Of a stretch of DNA of 44,235 bases, positions 42,901 to 44,235 are shown in pieces. The notes beneath the pieces were generated by a model, which had not been told where the DNA came from, did not search any database, and was given only the letters and a program-made list of their open reading frames with translations. The position numbers and the translations under genes are program-made. The DNA is from Lentisphaerota bacterium (GTDB lineage Bacteria; Verrucomicrobiota; Kiritimatiellia; PWTM01). The DNA lies in contig VGWF01000019.1 of NCBI GenBank assembly GCA_016873715.1, forward strand, positions 1 to 44,235. The letters run 5' to 3'. Each line of letters starts with the position of its first letter. The stretch's first letter is position 1.

Positions 42901-43515
42901 CGCGGGTGGGGCGCCCGCGGCACGCCCTTCGCCGGCGACCTGGGTGTCCCTGAAGTAGTAGGCCCCCGCCTCCGCGCCCTCTCGGCCCCGAACGCCGCCG
43001 TCGGCCGGCGCAGCCGGCGGGGTGCTGGCGAACAGATCGGCCACCTCGGCGGTCCCGAACCGGCGGACCGAGTTCTCGGCCGGTGCGGCGAAGGGGTCGG
43101 CGGCAGAGGTCTCGGCTTCCAGCCGGGCGAGTTCGACCGACCGGGCCGTGCCACCGGAGTACTGAATCGCCGGCATCATCAGCGCGGCCAGGATCAGGGC
43201 CGGGACGACGACGAAGATCGCGGCGCGGGCGAGCGGGACGAGCCAGGCGTCGAGCCAGATCGTCGTCCGCGACGGCCGGGCGGCGAGGATCGCGGCGCGG
43301 CGGGCGGAGTCGAGGCGCTCGGGGACGGCCGGGGACGCTGCCAGGGCGCCGCGCAGCAGGTCGAGGGTGGTCGCCAGTTCCTGCGCAGACGCCCGGCAGC
43401 CTTCACACCGGGCCAGGTGGTCGCGGATCGCCGCCGCGCGGGCCGCGGGCAGGTCGCCCGTCAGGTACGCGGTCAGATCCGGTTCGATCTTCGGACATTC
43501 GGGATGCGGTTTCAT
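39958..43515 (-). CDS. Zinc-finger anti-sigma / YfbK-type von Willebrand A domain fusion
   Basis: A 1185-residue protein. Residues 1-70 contain an anti-sigma zinc-finger motif H33-x3-C37-x2-C40 (RDHLARCEGCRAS). One membrane span lies at about 90-115 (ARAAIFVVVPALILAALMMP). About 600 residues of Pro/Ala/Gly-rich, mostly disordered sequence follow, including a tandem repeat (about 365-440) and a YPVQPSVTEIV motif (484-494) shared with the secretin-like protein. The C-terminal 400 residues match YfbK-type proteins: the N-terminal segment AENAFSTFSIDVDTASYTMA, a VWA domain with an intact metal site D846-x-S-x-S (VIDTSGSMQ) and SDGVANLGA, and the YfbK C-terminal region. It should hold the sigma factor inside while the VWA part faces the periplasm. 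It starts one base after the sigma gene stop. Confidence 0.85.
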   Translation of the reverse strand: MKPHPECPKIEPDLTAYLTGDLPAARAAAIRDHLARCEGCRASAQELATTLDLLRGALAASPAVPERLDSARRAAILAARPSRTTIWLDAWLVPLARAAIFVVVPALILAALMMPAIQYSGGTARSVELARLEAETSAADPFAAPAENSVRRFGTAEVADLFASTPPAAPADGGVRGREGAEAGAYYFRDTQVAGEGRAAGAPPAVASAPATPAELPAPGDVPVLGRLMRGAEPVSTPVPMPASAAPARSLAQAAPPVVAAPAKTAPASGGDEYKYKEGEELKREIPKPMFVGTPVGAKVPNLEPAGTPQPRIIIGEPKQNVAGTDAAKTRFSVEEKAKDTSAGWFALSRGDKNLDLAPGLPSAGKPPVGPGATAISAGTLAVDGKKWSGASSAGGPGATPAAEPALAKAGAGVLTVDGIDRYSNRASEGPGAAPTAELALNGGTLLSSGAAVSSRSRLRELGQASAADAPAATAEERMATKPYPVQPSVTEIVTAKPVNDAGISRGEFVTMGGAAGYGGGGAADVSLFDRQVEAAREAGARARRVLAEGKAQAGEALNLSGVATEKKQAATATMDDAVTRSGIVRTNESDERDRNVAMGYRYAAQDMKEQLGDRWDATDARRGSRAPVDELRRKSDTQAVDTDGDGAAAKNPQPLVRNEALSVLSESGRESMPAPDGTVHAGVLVNALAAQPESKPQSQKTGLDTAGQEVAVLADMEKKLEEAREEPAGHPVAPTFKPAGFNPVVEAAENAFSTFSIDVDTASYTMARRSILEGKRPEPESVRTEEFVNAFDYDYAPPARGAFAIHVDGAPSPFRTSMDVLRIGIKGRRIGRDQHVPSNLTLVIDTSGSMQTDDRIGLIRRSLRLLVDQLDPEDRVAVVQFGSKAALRLEPTPVAQKEQILKVIDSMETVGSTQLEGGLKLGYEVAAKAFRSGASNRVILMSDGVANLGATEAAAILATVEAHRKQGVRLTVLGFGTGAYDDAMLESLADKGDGAYTFIDSEEEARRVLVDNLAATLHVIASDVKIQVEFNPRRVQRWRQLGYENRALTKEQFRDDTVDAGEVGSGQSVTALYDVRLEGIASEWIGTVRVRYRDAETGRVEEIERRITARDFTRDFAAAAPRFRLAAGVAEFAELLRLSPHTFSQGRDLADALGVLRPVAMELSIDPQVQELVRLAQTAQGLPY
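42194..42410. repeat. Imperfect tandem repeat (~100 bp unit) inside the VWA protein linker
   Basis: Copies begin near 42194, 42295 and 42388 (the last partial). Each has a GC-rich core (GGTGGCACCCGGCCC type) followed by a segment coding for VDG. The protein unit is roughly GPGATPAAEPALAKAGAG then VLTVDG, about 33 residues. The core itself is partly palindromic (GGGCCGG ... CCGGCCC). Confidence 0.65.
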
Positions 43516-43516
43516 G

Positions 43517-44074
43517 TCACAGCACTCCCGCCCGCTTGAGGTTCGCGGACAGTTTTCTGACGGCGTGGTGGAGGAGGCAGCCGACGTTGCCGACGGTGCG
43601 GCCGGTGGCGCGGCTGATGTCCTGGTAGGAGAGGCCCTCCTGGAGGCGGAGCACGAGCACCTCGCGTTCGCCCGGGGCCAGCCGGGCGAGATGCTCGAGG
43701 GCGAGGCGGGTGCGTTCGGCGGGATCGTCGGTCGCGGGCAGGGTCACGGGCGGGCCGGCGTCCTCGACCGCCTTCTCGTGGAGCTTGCGAAGCCGTTCCT
43801 CGCGGCGGATGAAGTCGACGGCCGCGTTGTGGGTCGTGCGGTAGAGCCAGGGCAGGATGTGGTCGCCCTCCGGCCCGCCGGGGCCCCAGCGGCGGTGGAG
43901 GCGGATGAAGGTCTCCTGCACGACGTCCTGCGCCGCGTCCGCGTTGTTCAGCAGGCGCGCGGCGTACCGCAGCAAGGCTGTCTCGTGCAGGGCCATGACG
44001 TCCTCGAACGCCGGCGGTTGGGCCGGTTCTCCGGGTTTCGGTCCGCTCGTCTCGTCGCGTGCTTCGTCCGCCAT
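43517..44074 (-). CDS. ECF-type sigma factor of the VWA/giant-protein operon
   Basis: A 185-residue sigma factor. Region 2 is seen in LLRYAARLLNNADAAQDVVQ followed by ETFIRLHRRW and HILPWLYRTTHNAAVDFIRR; region 4 in LAPGEREVLVLRLQEGLSYQ followed by the helix-turn-helix DISRATGRTVGNVGCLLHHA. The ATG at 44074 has a GAGGGGTG ribosome site six bases upstream; an earlier in-frame ATG at 44110 would overlap the -10 region and is rejected. Its partner is the anti-sigma/VWA fusion that begins one base after its stop. Promoter recognition sequences for this sigma cannot be deduced from one operon. Confidence 0.9.
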   Translation of the reverse strand: MADEARDETSGPKPGEPAQPPAFEDVMALHETALLRYAARLLNNADAAQDVVQETFIRLHRRWGPGGPEGDHILPWLYRTTHNAAVDFIRREERLRKLHEKAVEDAGPPVTLPATDDPAERTRLALEHLARLAPGEREVLVLRLQEGLSYQDISRATGRTVGNVGCLLHHAVRKLSANLKRAGVL

Positions 44075-44109
44075 TCGTTCACCCCTCGACCTGTACGCGT
44101 CGGACAACA

Positions 44110-44115
44110 CTTATA
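44110..44115 (-). promoter_or_regulatory. Possible -10 box (TATAAG) of the sigma/VWA operon
   Basis: TATAAG on the minus strand, 35 bases before the ATG at 44074. No convincing -35 hexamer is found at 17 bases, so it may be an alternative-sigma promoter, perhaps autoregulated. Confidence 0.35.
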
Positions 44116-44145
44116 CGCCTCCCGGGACCGCTCTATTCGGAAAAA

Positions 44146-44220
44146 GTGGCGAGTGTCGGGTGGCGAGTGGCGAGTGGCGGGTGACGAGTGACGGGTGGCG
44201 GGTGGCGAGTGGCGGGTGGG
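44146..44220. repeat. Heptanucleotide tandem repeat, about 10.7 units
   Basis: Units GTGGCGA, GTGTCGG, GTGGCGG, GTGACGA and GTGACGG follow one another without interruption, upstream of the sigma factor operon promoter region. The shorter array at 16646-16670 is the same family on the other strand. The window ends in a G-rich tract. Confidence 0.9.
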
Positions 44221-44235
44221 AAGGGGGGGGGAGAG

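Noticed and set aside
1-44235. tRNA or rRNA genes
   Set aside because: Scanning for T-loop (GGTTCRA-type) and cloverleaf patterns and for rRNA signatures gave nothing convincing.

Overview
The window is GC-rich DNA (roughly 70% by eye), densely coding on both strands, and reads like a Verrucomicrobiota or Kiritimatiellota-type (PVC) bacterium. Four things suggest this: an LL-diaminopimelate aminotransferase (DapL route, common in PVC bacteria); several exported or Tat-targeted glycan-processing enzymes (GH29, GH109, sialate esterase, DUF6259-type and clan GH-A-like proteins) alongside a GH20-like one without an obvious export signal; two ECF sigma factors each coupled to a membrane anti-sigma-like protein; and intergenic spaces full of short palindromes and heptanucleotide tandem repeats. 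The placement is inference; there is no rRNA or marker phylogeny here. I see no tRNA, rRNA, CRISPR, prophage or insertion-sequence transposase.

Layout. 1-2671 (minus): an O-acetylation operon of unknown protein, AlgJ/AlgX-like protein and MBOAT acyltransferase (AlgI-like, running off the window). 2976-4135 (plus): an AmrS-type radical SAM enzyme overlapped by a 58-residue Tat-signal mini-protein. 4140-7854 (minus): nitrilase-family hydrolase, F420-hydrogenase-beta-like iron-sulfur protein and DapL. 8048-11126 (plus): the classical rpmH-rnpA-yidD-yidC-jag cluster with a good sigma-70-like promoter. 11303-11632: a small MGMT-like protein in atypical, repeat-flanked DNA. 11715-16548 (plus): ECF sigma factor, FecR-type anti-sigma fused to an extra extracytoplasmic domain, and a secreted clan GH-A-like glycosidase, all linked by 4-base ATGA overlaps.

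16696-30231: a glycan-degradation neighbourhood (DUF6259-like, GH29, GH109, GH20-like, sialate O-acetylesterase) with a small exported secretin-like protein, a serine hydrolase and an orphan histidine kinase. 30221-33081 (minus): CcsA and ResB of system II cytochrome c maturation. 33185-44074 (minus): a striking three-gene unit of ECF sigma factor, a 1185-residue protein that fuses a zinc-finger anti-sigma domain, a membrane span, a repeat-bearing linker and a YfbK-type von Willebrand A domain, and a 2167-residue lipoprotein-like giant built of two related halves. I consider this unit the best candidate for an undescribed system.

Two genome-wide habits show up. First, many genes appear to have leaderless or near-leaderless transcripts: a -35/-10 pair ends 6-10 bases before the start codon with no Shine-Dalgarno (2671, 2976, 6486, 19284, 22850), whereas others (rpmH, GH29, GH109, ResB, the sigma gene at 44074) have clear ribosome sites. 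Second, at least eight kinds of short dispersed repeat occupy intergenic gaps and have entered coding regions (GH20-like protein, CcsA N-terminus, VWA linker).
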